A stretch of 64,000 bases of DNA from CAXBNB01 sp965267535. GTDB lineage: Bacteria; Bacteroidota; Bacteroidia; Cytophagales; Cyclobacteriaceae. This document shows positions 35,106 to 44,698 of the stretch, piece by piece. The stretch lies in contig OZ254082.1 of the NCBI GenBank assembly GCA_965267535.1, forward strand, positions 3,162,001-3,226,000, written 5' to 3'. Numbering within the stretch: position 1 is the first letter of the stretch; every line of letters begins with the position of its first letter. The position numbers and the translations under genes were made by a program. The notes beneath the pieces were generated by a model that did no database searches, had not been told where the DNA came from, and saw only the letters and a list, made by a program, of their open reading frames with translations.

Positions 35106-36464
35106 ATGAACACAACAAAAAATGTATCCCGAGAGCAAGGCGACAACAATGCCAGCATCCATCGCAAAAGATACAATGAAAAATTAGACGCTATCACACA
35201 GCAGTGGATAGAAGAAGATTCGCGGTATTTTTTGCATCAGGCACTTTCCACCCCTGTGATGAACATGCTATCCAAAACCGAAGGTGCCTACATAGTAGAC
35301 CTGAACGGCAAACGGTACCTCGATCTGCATGGCAATGGAGTACACAATGCAGGGTTTAGCAATGAAAAAGTAATAGAAGCGGTAAAAGCCCAACTCGACG
35401 CATCGCTGGCGTTTACGCCCAGGCGATATTCCAACATACCGGCCATCAATCTGGCCAAAAAACTCACCGAAATTACGCCAAAGGGGTTGGATAGAGTGCT
35501 TTTTTGCCCGGGTGGGTCGGAAGCTATTGAAATGGCTGTAATGCTCGCCAAGCAGGTTACAGGAAAATGGAAAACGATTTCTTACTGGGACTCTTATCAT
35601 GGCACAGGTTTTCAGGCATCCAGCATAGGTGGCGAGGAGCATTTCACCGTAGGTCAGGGTCCTATGGTACCCGGTGCTTTTCATGTAGAGTTTCCCAACT
35701 ACTACCGTAATCCCTGGGGATTTACAGATCAGGAGGCTATCGACAGGGAATACATTCGCCAGATCGAAAACATCCTCCACCGTAACCCCGATGTGGCAGC
35801 CATTATAGCTGAGCCCATTTCTGCTACTCCCGTTGTGCCATCGCCCGGGTACTGGGAGCGCATCCAGCAACTTTGCGAAAAGTATGAGATATTCCTGATT
35901 TTCGACGAAATCATAGAAGGATTTGGCCGCACGGGTAAGATGTTTGCTTCGGAGCACTTTGTCACACCCGATGTGCTTGTACTGGGCAAGTCGCTTGGTG
36001 GCGGAGTGGTGCCTTTTGCCGGGATCGTGACCAAAGACAAGTACAATGTGCTACAACACCGCTCCATTGGGCATTTTACTCACGAAAAAAATCCGCTCTG
36101 TGCGGCGGCAGGACTGGCAGAAATCGAATACATAGAAGAACACAAGCTGGTAGAAAACGCTGCTACACTCGGCGACTATCTACTCGAAAAGCTCTGGGAA
36201 CTGTACGATGAATATCCTCTGATCGGCAACATTGCGGGGAAAGGATTTCACATCGGGGTGGATTTGGTTAAAGACCGGCAAACCAAAGAGAGGGCCGTAG
36301 ATGAAGCAGAGCAAATCATGTATGACTGCCTGGAACAAGGCGTGGCTTTTAAAATAATAGAAGGCAATATCATCACTATGCGCCCATCGCTTATCCTTAC
36401 CAAAGACGATTGCGATTTGGTTATCAGCTCGCTGAAAAACGCATTGGAAAAGGTATCTTCCTGA
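35106..36464 (+). CDS. Class III aminotransferase-fold PLP enzyme, PbfA paralogue
   Basis: A 452-residue fold type I PLP protein, clearly homologous to the PbfA-like enzyme at 32-33 kb (FLHQALSTPVMN, DLHGNGVHNAG, CPGGSEAIE, GHFTHEKNP). The cofactor motifs DEIIEGFGRTG and LGKSLGGGV are intact. It lacks the four-cysteine insert of the paralogue. The frame is open from 35073, where an ATG overlaps the stop of the preceding gene; I prefer the ATG at 35106 (MNTTKNVSRE). Candidate reactions are elimination from another aminophosphonate or from phosphoethanolamine (ethanolamine-phosphate phospho-lyase belongs to this class), or a true transamination with pyruvate. It ends at a terminator shared with the convergent phosphatase gene. 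Confidence 0.82.
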   Translation: MNTTKNVSREQGDNNASIHRKRYNEKLDAITQQWIEEDSRYFLHQALSTPVMNMLSKTEGAYIVDLNGKRYLDLHGNGVHNAGFSNEKVIEAVKAQLDASLAFTPRRYSNIPAINLAKKLTEITPKGLDRVLFCPGGSEAIEMAVMLAKQVTGKWKTISYWDSYHGTGFQASSIGGEEHFTVGQGPMVPGAFHVEFPNYYRNPWGFTDQEAIDREYIRQIENILHRNPDVAAIIAEPISATPVVPSPGYWERIQQLCEKYEIFLIFDEIIEGFGRTGKMFASEHFVTPDVLVLGKSLGGGVVPFAGIVTKDKYNVLQHRSIGHFTHEKNPLCAAAGLAEIEYIEEHKLVENAATLGDYLLEKLWELYDEYPLIGNIAGKGFHIGVDLVKDRQTKERAVDEAEQIMYDCLEQGVAFKIIEGNIITMRPSLILTKDDCDLVISSLKNALEKVSS

Positions 36465-36475
36465 AAAACCAAAAA

Positions 36476-36502
36476 AAACAGGTCACCTGAGGTGACCTGT
36501 TT
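36476..36502. terminator. Bidirectional terminator between the PLP enzyme and the PA14 phosphoesterase
   Basis: A perfect 12-bp stem (AAACAGGTCACC / GGTGACCTGTTT) with a 3-base loop lies between two convergent genes. A-runs precede it on the plus strand, giving a T-run for minus-strand transcripts. Confidence 0.9.
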
Positions 36503-36510
36503 CATTCGTT

Positions 36511-38190
36511 TTACTTCTTCAAAAACAACTTATCGGCCGGCACTATTTGCTTGGGCATACCCGGGCCTTTGTAGAATACATCGAGCCAGGCACCTCCTCC
36601 GGCATTGAGGTAATCTACCGTGATCTTATGCCTGCCCTTGGCCAGGTCGATGCTTCCGGCTCGTTCTATAGTGCCGTGATCCCCATCATTGTCTACGATC
36701 AGGTCATCGTTGATGTATAACTTACTCCCGTCATCAGAGTTTGTGTAAAACTTGTACTTGCCTGCCTTGTCGATCTGCAGGTAGGCCTCATAGCGAATGG
36801 CAAATTGATTGCCGCGCTCATTGATATCTCCTACCCTAAACTCGTACACCGTACCTTTTTTTACCGGCTTCAGGCTGGAAAGTACGGGTATAAAATGCCA
36901 GTCACTGCCATGGTAGTAACGGTAATTTATCCCATTTCCTCCACCGGTTTTCACTACCCTGAAATAAGCCTTGGTAGCATTGCTTTCCTGTAGCTGTCCG
37001 TCTTTTTGGTTAAAAACTTTAGCCAATACAACAGCACTCTGATCCAGCACAAACTCTCCTTCATACAAAGCCGAACTGGCTGTAGGTGTACTGCCATCGA
37101 GCGTGTACCTGATTTCAGCACCTTCTATCGTACTTTCTATTTTCACCCTGGCATCTTCGTCTACATAAAGTCCTCCTGCCGGATTGTACAGGTGGGGTTT
37201 GGGAAAAATCACAGGCGAAGCAATCAGTGGACTTTTATTGTTGTCTACCGGAGACTCCACCCCTTCAAACGCACTGGCTACCGGACGCCCTATCCACTCG
37301 TAGGGTGGTTTTACACCCAACACATAAGCTACTGTAGCTGCATTGTCATAGGTCATCACCTGATGGTTGATCAGGTAATTCTTTTTCACCCCTGCTCCAT
37401 ATACTATAAAGGGTATTTCTATTTCATCCAGTGTTTCCCCTCCATGTCCATAGCCTATGCCACCATGGTCTGCAGACACTATAAATACTGTTTCGTCAAA
37501 CACTCCGGCATCTTTTGTCGCCTGAATAATGTCTCCTATCAGTTTGTCTGCCAAAGCCACAGCTTCGTAAAATTCCGGTGTTTTATGGCCCACATCGTGC
37601 CCCACATGATCTACATGATCGAGGTGTACGAACAAAAAATCAGGCTTTTCCTTTTTGATATAATCCACTGCATACTGTGTAGTTTCTTCTTCGTTTATAT
37701 CATCCCTGCCTGTGGCTTTATACACATCATAATCGAGCACCGAGCGCTCAATGAGCCGGCCAAATCCATCCCAATCGTAGATAGCACCAATTTTCAGATC
37801 CGGTTTTTGCTCTTTGGCTACCGCAAAAACTGTAGGCAGAAAGCCTTCTGCCCCCACCGTAACGGGCGGCAGTGTGTAATCGTCTTTCTCCCAGTTGTTG
37901 GAGGTAACACCATGATGCTCCGGCCCAGTGCCCGACACCATCGACTTCCAGTTGGTACTGCTGGATGTAGGCAATACACCACGCCCATTGAGTGTATAGG
38001 CACCTTCTTTCATCAGCTGGTCCATTACTGGCGTGTGTGCATTCACGATCCCATCGGGGCTCATCGCATCCACTCCTATTACCACTACTTTCTTACCCTT
38101 GAGAGGTGTTGTATTCTTTGCGGGATTGTTGCAGGCGCCCAACGCGACAACCAACGCCAGCACACTATACTTGATCGTTTGTATTTTCAT
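36511..38190 (-). CDS. Alkaline phosphatase-superfamily phosphodiesterase lipoprotein with chitobiase-C and PA14 domains
   Basis: A 559-residue lipoprotein (LGAC, Cys20). Residues about 34-330 are a type I phosphodiesterase/nucleotide pyrophosphatase domain: D41 (VIGVDAMSP), probable nucleophile T79 (SSSTNW), the D/H ligands in LDHVDHVGHDVGH and SADHGGIGYGHGG. Residues about 345-405 resemble the chitobiase C-terminal Ig-like domain (EIRYTLDGSTPTAS), and about 410-555 form a PA14 carbohydrate-binding domain (YKFYTNSDDGSKLYIN, GRHKITVDYLNAGG). This arrangement suggests a surface enzyme that removes a phosphate- or phosphonate-linked group from a glycan. Its catalytic domain belongs to the same superfamily as PhnA. 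It lies 66 bp behind another enzyme of this superfamily and is probably in one operon with it. Confidence 0.85.
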   Translation of the reverse strand: MKIQTIKYSVLALVVALGACNNPAKNTTPLKGKKVVVIGVDAMSPDGIVNAHTPVMDQLMKEGAYTLNGRGVLPTSSSTNWKSMVSGTGPEHHGVTSNNWEKDDYTLPPVTVGAEGFLPTVFAVAKEQKPDLKIGAIYDWDGFGRLIERSVLDYDVYKATGRDDINEEETTQYAVDYIKKEKPDFLFVHLDHVDHVGHDVGHKTPEFYEAVALADKLIGDIIQATKDAGVFDETVFIVSADHGGIGYGHGGETLDEIEIPFIVYGAGVKKNYLINHQVMTYDNAATVAYVLGVKPPYEWIGRPVASAFEGVESPVDNNKSPLIASPVIFPKPHLYNPAGGLYVDEDARVKIESTIEGAEIRYTLDGSTPTASSALYEGEFVLDQSAVVLAKVFNQKDGQLQESNATKAYFRVVKTGGGNGINYRYYHGSDWHFIPVLSSLKPVKKGTVYEFRVGDINERGNQFAIRYEAYLQIDKAGKYKFYTNSDDGSKLYINDDLIVDNDGDHGTIERAGSIDLAKGRHKITVDYLNAGGGAWLDVFYKGPGMPKQIVPADKLFLKK

Positions 38191-38256
38191 GTCAACTTAT
38201 ATGTAATTATCTGTTTTTGCATTTCTGATGTCAGTATAGGGTGTCGGCTGTATGTC

Positions 38257-39333
38257 CTATTTCTTAATGGCAGCAGATATGGCTTTTCCTGCTTTGGGCT
38301 GGTCATACTTTTCTCCCAGCGCTTCTACTGCTGTAGCTGCTACCTGATTCTGATAGAGCTGCCCTTGCTGCTTCACTTCTCCAAGAGCTGGTGTATCCGG
38401 GCCAATTACAGCCATCCATATCTGACCGGCTCCTTTTATATTTTTGCCGTGGTGCTTCCATGTATCGCGCGGCTGTGTACCTCGCCCATGATCGGTGGTT
38501 ATGATCAGGGTAGTCTTGTCTTTGTATTGCGCATCTGCCTGCACAGTCTCCCACAGTTCTTTTATGTATGCATCCGTCTGCTGTGCCGAAAGCAGGTATT
38601 GGTCGTATTCACCGTCGTGTGCATAATCGTCCGTTTCTCCATAAGAAATGTAGAGTATCTTGGGCTTGTCTTTTTTCAATGCTTCCAGTGCATAGTGATG
38701 GGTAAACACATCCAACCTCACGCTACCCCACGGTCCCCGGATTTCATCCTGAATTTTATTTAAAAACGCTTCGCGCTCTGTGAGTTTTCCTTGCGCTTTT
38801 TTAAATCCGGCATTTACATAAATACCACTTCGATCCTGATTGATGATGTATGGAAACACATCCCAAGATCCAAATGCGGCCACTTTTCCGCTGTATTTCT
38901 TTTTGTTGTTGAGGTATTCTAAAAAAGTAGTATTAGGATTGTTGATTTTACTATTGCTGGTGATGTTTTCATCGTCGGCAAACCCGGTAAGAATCTCATT
39001 GTAGCCGGGGTAAGAAAACCACATATTGTTGGTACAGTCCACTTTATTGTTGTACTTTCTATTGCCATAAAGCTGGCCTTTGGTTGCCAGTGTATTCCAA
39101 AAAAATGGCATCAGTGTTTCCCTTCTTTTGATTGGGTCTTCGTCCCAGTATTTTTCCATGAGCCACTCTGGGTCTTCTACAAAACCTGAGTCACCTATCA
39201 GCAGGGAATCTGCTCCTCCAAACACCTCCTGCCAACGCAAACCATCCAGTGTAACTACTATTACATTTTCTGTTTTTTGTGCTAAACAAGTAGTACCAAC
39301 CAATAATACAGCGATAAAAAGTAATTTTTTCAT
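38257..39333 (-). CDS. Exported alkaline phosphatase-superfamily hydrolase
   Basis: A 358-residue protein with a signal peptide (MKKLLFIAVLLVG, cleavage near CLAQ). Motifs of the alkaline phosphatase/phosphopentomutase/sulfatase superfamily are present: D30 in VVTLDGLRW, a WFSYPGYNE segment that holds the likely nucleophile, YGETDDYAHDGEYDQY, TTDHGRG and KHHGKN. The superfamily covers phosphomonoesterases, phosphodiesterases, sulfatases and phosphonoacetate hydrolase; this member cannot be assigned to one reaction. It precedes the PA14 phosphodiesterase gene and follows the second SusCD locus. Upstream lies a perfect inverted repeat (39454-39475) that may be an operator. Confidence 0.83.
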   Translation of the reverse strand: MKKLLFIAVLLVGTTCLAQKTENVIVVTLDGLRWQEVFGGADSLLIGDSGFVEDPEWLMEKYWDEDPIKRRETLMPFFWNTLATKGQLYGNRKYNNKVDCTNNMWFSYPGYNEILTGFADDENITSNSKINNPNTTFLEYLNNKKKYSGKVAAFGSWDVFPYIINQDRSGIYVNAGFKKAQGKLTEREAFLNKIQDEIRGPWGSVRLDVFTHHYALEALKKDKPKILYISYGETDDYAHDGEYDQYLLSAQQTDAYIKELWETVQADAQYKDKTTLIITTDHGRGTQPRDTWKHHGKNIKGAGQIWMAVIGPDTPALGEVKQQGQLYQNQVAATAVEALGEKYDQPKAGKAISAAIKK

Positions 39334-39453
39334 ACGTTTAAATAGTCTATAGTTAAAACTTAAATTCTCATCCGGCAGATGTAGACACTCTCTTCAACTG
39401 CCGACGCATTTATCGCAGTGGGACGAATGTCTAAAATGCCATTATTTTTAATA

Positions 39454-39475
39454 TTACTCAACTTATTTTGAGTAA
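39454..39475. promoter_or_regulatory. Perfect inverted repeat upstream of the phosphatase operon
   Basis: TTACTCAA and TTGAGTAA form perfect 8-bp arms separated by 6 bases. There is no T-run on either side, so an operator is more likely than a terminator. It lies about 120 bp upstream of the phosphatase start. Confidence 0.5.
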
Positions 39476-39591
39476 AAGTAAATGCAAAGGATTGCAATTA
39501 CCGCTAATTGAAAGATCATTTTTTCAGCAGCCCATCTTTGCTACTGCGGGTTTCTGAAGAAACTTAGTGCTTGCTATGGCACAGATAAAAT

Positions 39592-39636
39592 AAAAACTGT
39601 CTCAGCAGAATGTATCATTCCGGTGAGACAGCTTTT
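39592..39636 (-). terminator. Terminator of the second SusCD operon
   Basis: Perfect 8-bp arms (CTGTCTCA / TGAGACAG) enclose a 19-base loop, with TTTTTATTTTA following on the minus strand, about 20 bp after the susD stop. Confidence 0.8.
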
Positions 39637-39651
39637 AGAAATGGTTGTTGA

Positions 39652-41133
39652 TTATTTCAACCACCAGGTGAGTTCACGTATGTTGTCGTTTCCATCTCCA
39701 AACTGTGCAGAAATGGCTCGTGTCACATTCGCGGTATTTTCTTTGTATTCTACGTCGGGGTAGATCCAGCGTGTAGGTGGAGTAACCCCGGAAAGCGAAA
39801 GAAAAGACGGATATCCTGTACGCAAGTGATCGAAATACATATCCCATCCTCCCTGCAAAAATGACTGCAGGTACTTTTGCATGATGATTCGTTCTATTTT
39901 TTCTTCGTCGTTTGCGGCATCCGACAGTTTCACCATGGTGCCGTCCAGATATGTTTCGGCGGCATCTGCATCTACATACTCGGCATAGTTTTCAGCATAC
40001 ATATTGTAAAACTCAAAAGAAGCTTTCACACCTTCATTGTAGTAATCCTCAGCATCGGCGCTGTTGATCCAGCCTCTGACGCTTGCCTCAGCCAATATCA
40101 GCTGCAATTCACTATAGCCCATCAGCATGTGGGGCTCATTGGTAGGATCGGTTGTGTACCTCAGGTTTACTTTTGACACATTGCCTTCTGCCGCCTTGGT
40201 ATTCACCTCTGCATAGGGTGTAATCGGGTTACCGCCTTCGTAAGCAGCAAAATCATTCACAGCCAGACCGTTTTCTTTTCCGTTTCGGGTGCGATCGCAG
40301 TAGATGAACAACCGTGGATCTAAACGATCCTGTAGCCTCTTGATAAAAGTAGAATCTACATACCTTCCCGATCCATAGCTACTGGAATTGAACTCCGAGT
40401 ATCTGCTATCCGTCTCGTCGAGGTATACCAGCTGCCCATTATCGTCCACAGACTCCATCAGTGGAAGATTAGCCACTATGTTGGCAAATTCTGATTTGAT
40501 GTTCAGTGTACTGCTGCCTTCTTTCTTTGACAGGCTCATCAGCACCTTTAAGCGAAATGAGTTGATAAGTTTGCGCCATTTCATAGTGCTTCCTCCATAG
40601 ATAATGTCTCCCTGAATGATAGAATTATCATCTTTGAGCAAGTCATCGGCTTCTTTCAATTCGTCGAGTATGCCTTTGAACACCAACTCCTGCGAATCGT
40701 ATGCAGGGGTGTATACTTCACCACTCTCTCCCTGCAATGCTTCCTGGTAGGGAATATCTCCAAACGTGAGGGTGTTTTTGTAAAAGTAAAATGCCCTGAA
40801 AAACTTACCCAAAGCCTGGTATGCAGGACTTTCGATTCGCTCTGCTTCCTCTATCATTTTTACCACTGTACGTAGCTTATTGAAATCGCCGTAGCTGCCT
40901 CTGTTCCACTTGTACCACTGCTCTTCGCTCTCGCCATCGGTTTGCACCAGCATACGCGAAGCAAACATAGATCCTATGCTCTGTACATTGAAGGCATCCC
41001 AGGCTGCTGATATGAGCAACAACTGCGGGTGGGTTTCTGCTACGTTATTGGGGTTTTTATTTATTTCATCCAGATCCTGACATGCGGTAAATGTCAGACC
41101 TATCATTGTGAATATTATCAGTATTTTTTTCAT
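39652..41133 (-). CDS. SusD/RagB-family surface lipoprotein (locus 2)
   Basis: A SusD-like_2 protein of 493 residues from the ATG at 41133, which gives a compact lipoprotein signal (MIGLTFTAC). An ATG at 41160 overlapping the susC stop codon would add nine residues and could also be used. The DEINKNPNN start of the mature chain and YGDF/FGDIPYQEA segments match the family. It partners the SusC encoded immediately upstream. Sequence similarity to the first SusD is only at family level, so the two pumps probably take different substrates. Confidence 0.93.
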   Translation of the reverse strand: MKKILIIFTMIGLTFTACQDLDEINKNPNNVAETHPQLLLISAAWDAFNVQSIGSMFASRMLVQTDGESEEQWYKWNRGSYGDFNKLRTVVKMIEEAERIESPAYQALGKFFRAFYFYKNTLTFGDIPYQEALQGESGEVYTPAYDSQELVFKGILDELKEADDLLKDDNSIIQGDIIYGGSTMKWRKLINSFRLKVLMSLSKKEGSSTLNIKSEFANIVANLPLMESVDDNGQLVYLDETDSRYSEFNSSSYGSGRYVDSTFIKRLQDRLDPRLFIYCDRTRNGKENGLAVNDFAAYEGGNPITPYAEVNTKAAEGNVSKVNLRYTTDPTNEPHMLMGYSELQLILAEASVRGWINSADAEDYYNEGVKASFEFYNMYAENYAEYVDADAAETYLDGTMVKLSDAANDEEKIERIIMQKYLQSFLQGGWDMYFDHLRTGYPSFLSLSGVTPPTRWIYPDVEYKENTANVTRAISAQFGDGNDNIRELTWWLK

Positions 41134-41159
41134 CTTCTTCGTTTTTAAAAGCTTCCACA

Positions 41160-44100
41160 TTAAAACTTAAGGTTCACTTTCATTCCTACATACCTGGCTG
41201 ACGGATCTTGCAGGCTGTTGTCGTTTCCAAAATCAGGATCGATGATATCAGCTTTTTTGATGATAAAAAGGTTGTAACCATATACCGACATCTCCAAACC
41301 TTTCACAAAGTCTGACTTGATCATGTCAGTCATGTCATAAGACAGGGTGAGGGTTCTGAGTTTGATAAAGCTGCGATCAAATACATTTGCAAACTTCTTG
41401 CTTTCTTTTTCAGTCACCTGAGCCCGGTAAGGGTACTGCTGCGACCAAGTTTGCCAGCTTACCTTTGTAGTATTAGGCTTGTACTCTCTGGTGTCTGTGA
41501 TGATGGTACCGTCGGTATCTCTTACGAGTTCACCTCCTACTACATTTACCCCTTCGGGTACATATACAGGTTCTCCGGCAGCATATTCTGCATCTCTGTA
41601 TTCGGTAGAATTGGGGTGTTTACCTCCCCACCACATTTTTTCTACGGTGAGCGATCTCATCACACCACCTTTTACGCCATCAAACCCTACATCCAACTTG
41701 AATTTCTTGTAGCGGAGTGTGTTTTGAAAACCAAATACCAAATCCGGATCGAGGTGACCGTGCAGTTGAGCAAAGCTATCGCGGGTAGGCAGTCCGTTAG
41801 ATTCCGACAAAATCAATTGTCCGTCGGCACTCTTCATCCAGCCTGTAGCATAATAGTTGTCCATACGCTCCCCTACTCTGTAGTTGCCGTATCGGTCTCC
41901 TCCGCCATATACACTGGCCAGTTTTCTCACTCTGTGGCTAAGGTTGAGCACTACATCCCACTGAAGATCAGCTTGCTTGATCGGCATGGCGTTGATTACT
42001 GCTTCTATACCGGTAGTGCGGAATTCGTTACCGTTTACTTTTCTGTTGTTGAAGCCTGAAACAGGCGATATCGGCAGGTCAATGATTTGGTTTTCATCCA
42101 ACACATTGTAGTAAGTAAGGTTAAAGCCCAGTCTGTTTTCTACAAATGAAGCCGCCAGTCCCAACTCAAACGAAGTAGACTTTTCGGGGGCTATGTTGGG
42201 GTTTACGATATTGCCTGAGTAGCTCAGCTTGGTTTGTCCACCGTACAACCCTGCGTTGTTGTAGAAAGGCGAAATCTGGTAAGGATCCAATCCGCTAGAC
42301 ACCTGCGCCCAGGCTCCTGTCACTTTGAGGTAATCAAACGCATCGGGCAGGTTGATAAACCGGGATAGCATTGTGCTCAAAGAAGCTGAAGGGTAAAAGT
42401 ACGACCTGTTTGATTTTGGCAGTGTTGACGACCAGTCATTTCTGGCTGCTACGGTAAGGAAAAAGGCATCAAACAAATCTAAACTCACTGTACTGTACAC
42501 ACTTCGAATTGCTTCTCTTTCTGTAAAGTTAGACGCCTTCACATTGCCCCTGGTATTGTTGAGGCTGTATACAAAGGGTACTATAAGTCCATCGGTAGCG
42601 TTGTATTCCTGATGGTAGTCTCTTCGGAAAGAAGATGCTCCGGCATTGATGTTCAGGTTTACCTTTGAGCTTAATTCTTTGTCGTATGTTACCAGCACAT
42701 CACTGTCTACTCTCAGTCTGTTAGAGTTCCAAATTTTATAGTCCCCTTCGCGCGGGTCTCCATAGTTGAGGTATGATTTTGGACTCTGACGATCTTCAAA
42801 AAGGCTTCTGTTGATAGCCGAAAGCCTACCTTGTATACTCAACTCATCGGTGATTTGCCAGTTAAGTGAAGTCAACCCGTTGAGCACATTTGCATCGTGA
42901 ACCTGATTGAGTTCGTGTGCTGCAAAATACACGTTGTTGTACCAGGCATAGTTGAAGTTAGCCTGTCTGTAACCTTCCTGTCCGGGTATATAGCGGTGCT
43001 GATCCAATTCCCTGCCGTTCACATCGTCTCCCATCCAAATCAGTATAGTATACATGTGGTTTTTAGGACCGTAACCGTGTCTGGGAAAATTTCCGGAGTA
43101 CACTTTATTGTAGGCCAGCTTATTATTCAATGTGAGTTTGTCTGTCAGTTTTATCGACGAGTTAAACGTCAGCCCGCCTGTGGTCAGTGCTGTATTGGGC
43201 ACTTGTCCTTTTTGGTATCCGTACTTACCAGACATGCGGTAGTTTACTTTTTCGCTCTTGTAGCTTACATCAAAATCAGTAGTGGTGACTACTCCTGTTC
43301 GCATAAAGTCCTTCAGGTTGTTGTGATATTCCCAAGGTATAGGCACTCTGGAATAGCGCGATTTGTCATCGTATTGTGTACCTGATACGTCTCCCCACCA
43401 GGGTATTTGCTCGCCGGTCACATTGTCGAGAATGGGGCTGTTCCATTGCTTCACCATTACTCCGGGCTCAAATTTGGGTCCCCAGATCATATCGCCATCG
43501 GATATACCTCCGTCTTTACCATCCCAAAACTCATACTGTCCATTGGAACCGTTTCCGTATTCGGTCTGTGTTTTTGGAAATACGGTATACCCGGCAGTAA
43601 TCATCGTGGCGTGATTTACGTTTACATTGAGTCCTTCTGCTTTGGCTTTCTTGGTGGTGATGAGAATAGCTCCATTTTTACCTCTCGATCCATACAGTGC
43701 CGAAGCTGTAGTTCCTTTCAGCACGTTTACTCCTGCTATGTCGTTTGCCGACAGGTCATACATATCGGATTCTATAGGAATACCATCCAGTACTATCAGG
43801 GGTGTTTTTCCTCTGAGCTTGAAAGAGGGTGCCTGAAACAATCCCGTAGGGTTTTGAACTGTAAGTCCGGCTACCTGGCCGGTCAGCATATTGCCCAGGT
43901 TGGCAGTATTGGCTCTGTTAATGGTTTTGCTTTCTACTTTTTGTGTAGCATACCCCAGTGTCTTTACTTCCTTGCTGATTCCCAGAGCTGTCACTACTAC
44001 TTCGCCTAATTGCTCGGCGCTCTCCTCCAATAGGATATCGAAGGTGGTGCGTCCGCTCACACTTATTTCCTGTGTTTCGTATCCTACGCTAGACACGATA

Positions 44101-44651
44101 AGTATCGCATTGTCTGGTACGGTGAGTTTAAAGTCGCCTTCTATGTTAGTCGTGGTGCCGTTTGTAGTTCCTTTCACCAAAATACTAACTCCGGGCAATC
44201 CCATACCGCTGGCATCCGTAATCTTACCGGATACATTTATATCCAATAGTTCATCTTTTACTACCAGATCGTCTTTTTCTTTTTTTGGCTTAGATATGTC
44301 TATCACATCGTTGAGCCTTCTAAAATTCAAAGAAGCTTTCTGACCTACATCGGAGAGAACCGCATAGATTGAGTGCTTTCCTTTTTTTACATTGATGTAG
44401 TTTTTTGTGTCCAGATCGCGCTCTTCATAGGTAAATCTGAAATGGGTCTGTGACTCTATTTCGGACAGTACGTCCAAAACTTTCATTTGTCTGGCGTTCA
44501 GCTTTACGAACACCTTTTCCATACTCAGGCTCTTGTTCTGAGTATTGCCTTCACCGGCCAGTGCCAGTGAAATGACCAAAACCTGTAAGCAAAATATTTG
44601 CAGGAATCGTTTACTAAGCATAATAGTTGCTTGAAGTATCTCTTTTTTCAT
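41160..44651 (-). CDS. SusC/RagA TonB-dependent transporter with STN domain (locus 2)
   Basis: A 1163-residue outer-membrane protein. The order is signal sequence, STN domain at about residues 45-110 (KVLDVLSEIESQTHFRF), carboxypeptidase-regulatory-like domain at about 135-215 (GLPGVSILVKGTTNG), plug (VVVTALGISKE, IVLDGIPIESD) and beta-barrel ending MKVNLKF. The STN domain and the adjacent fecR and sigma genes indicate substrate-induced autoregulation. An internal ATG at 44621 gives a more typical signal peptide. It overlaps the longer susD reading frame by one base (TAATG). Confidence 0.94.
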   Translation of the reverse strand: MKKEILQATIMLSKRFLQIFCLQVLVISLALAGEGNTQNKSLSMEKVFVKLNARQMKVLDVLSEIESQTHFRFTYEERDLDTKNYINVKKGKHSIYAVLSDVGQKASLNFRRLNDVIDISKPKKEKDDLVVKDELLDINVSGKITDASGMGLPGVSILVKGTTNGTTTNIEGDFKLTVPDNAILIVSSVGYETQEISVSGRTTFDILLEESAEQLGEVVVTALGISKEVKTLGYATQKVESKTINRANTANLGNMLTGQVAGLTVQNPTGLFQAPSFKLRGKTPLIVLDGIPIESDMYDLSANDIAGVNVLKGTTASALYGSRGKNGAILITTKKAKAEGLNVNVNHATMITAGYTVFPKTQTEYGNGSNGQYEFWDGKDGGISDGDMIWGPKFEPGVMVKQWNSPILDNVTGEQIPWWGDVSGTQYDDKSRYSRVPIPWEYHNNLKDFMRTGVVTTTDFDVSYKSEKVNYRMSGKYGYQKGQVPNTALTTGGLTFNSSIKLTDKLTLNNKLAYNKVYSGNFPRHGYGPKNHMYTILIWMGDDVNGRELDQHRYIPGQEGYRQANFNYAWYNNVYFAAHELNQVHDANVLNGLTSLNWQITDELSIQGRLSAINRSLFEDRQSPKSYLNYGDPREGDYKIWNSNRLRVDSDVLVTYDKELSSKVNLNINAGASSFRRDYHQEYNATDGLIVPFVYSLNNTRGNVKASNFTEREAIRSVYSTVSLDLFDAFFLTVAARNDWSSTLPKSNRSYFYPSASLSTMLSRFINLPDAFDYLKVTGAWAQVSSGLDPYQISPFYNNAGLYGGQTKLSYSGNIVNPNIAPEKSTSFELGLAASFVENRLGFNLTYYNVLDENQIIDLPISPVSGFNNRKVNGNEFRTTGIEAVINAMPIKQADLQWDVVLNLSHRVRKLASVYGGGDRYGNYRVGERMDNYYATGWMKSADGQLILSESNGLPTRDSFAQLHGHLDPDLVFGFQNTLRYKKFKLDVGFDGVKGGVMRSLTVEKMWWGGKHPNSTEYRDAEYAAGEPVYVPEGVNVVGGELVRDTDGTIITDTREYKPNTTKVSWQTWSQQYPYRAQVTEKESKKFANVFDRSFIKLRTLTLSYDMTDMIKSDFVKGLEMSVYGYNLFIIKKADIIDPDFGNDNSLQDPSARYVGMKVNLKF

Positions 44652-44698
44652 ACTTTTGTGTGTTTAGTGTACCATAATTCATTAAACTTATTTGACAT

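Larger units (their letters stand above)
39334..39651. other. Intergenic region between susD 2 and the phosphatase gene
   Basis: This 318-bp region holds the susD terminator (39592-39636), the inverted repeat at 39454-39475 and presumably the promoter of the two-gene phosphatase operon. No gene is seen. Confidence 0.6.

Noticed and set aside
37006..38763. A 585-residue open frame on the plus strand
   Set aside because: It is fully antisense to two well-supported alkaline-phosphatase-superfamily genes, has a cysteine/histidine/isoleucine-rich composition typical of antisense frames, and shows no motif or signal.
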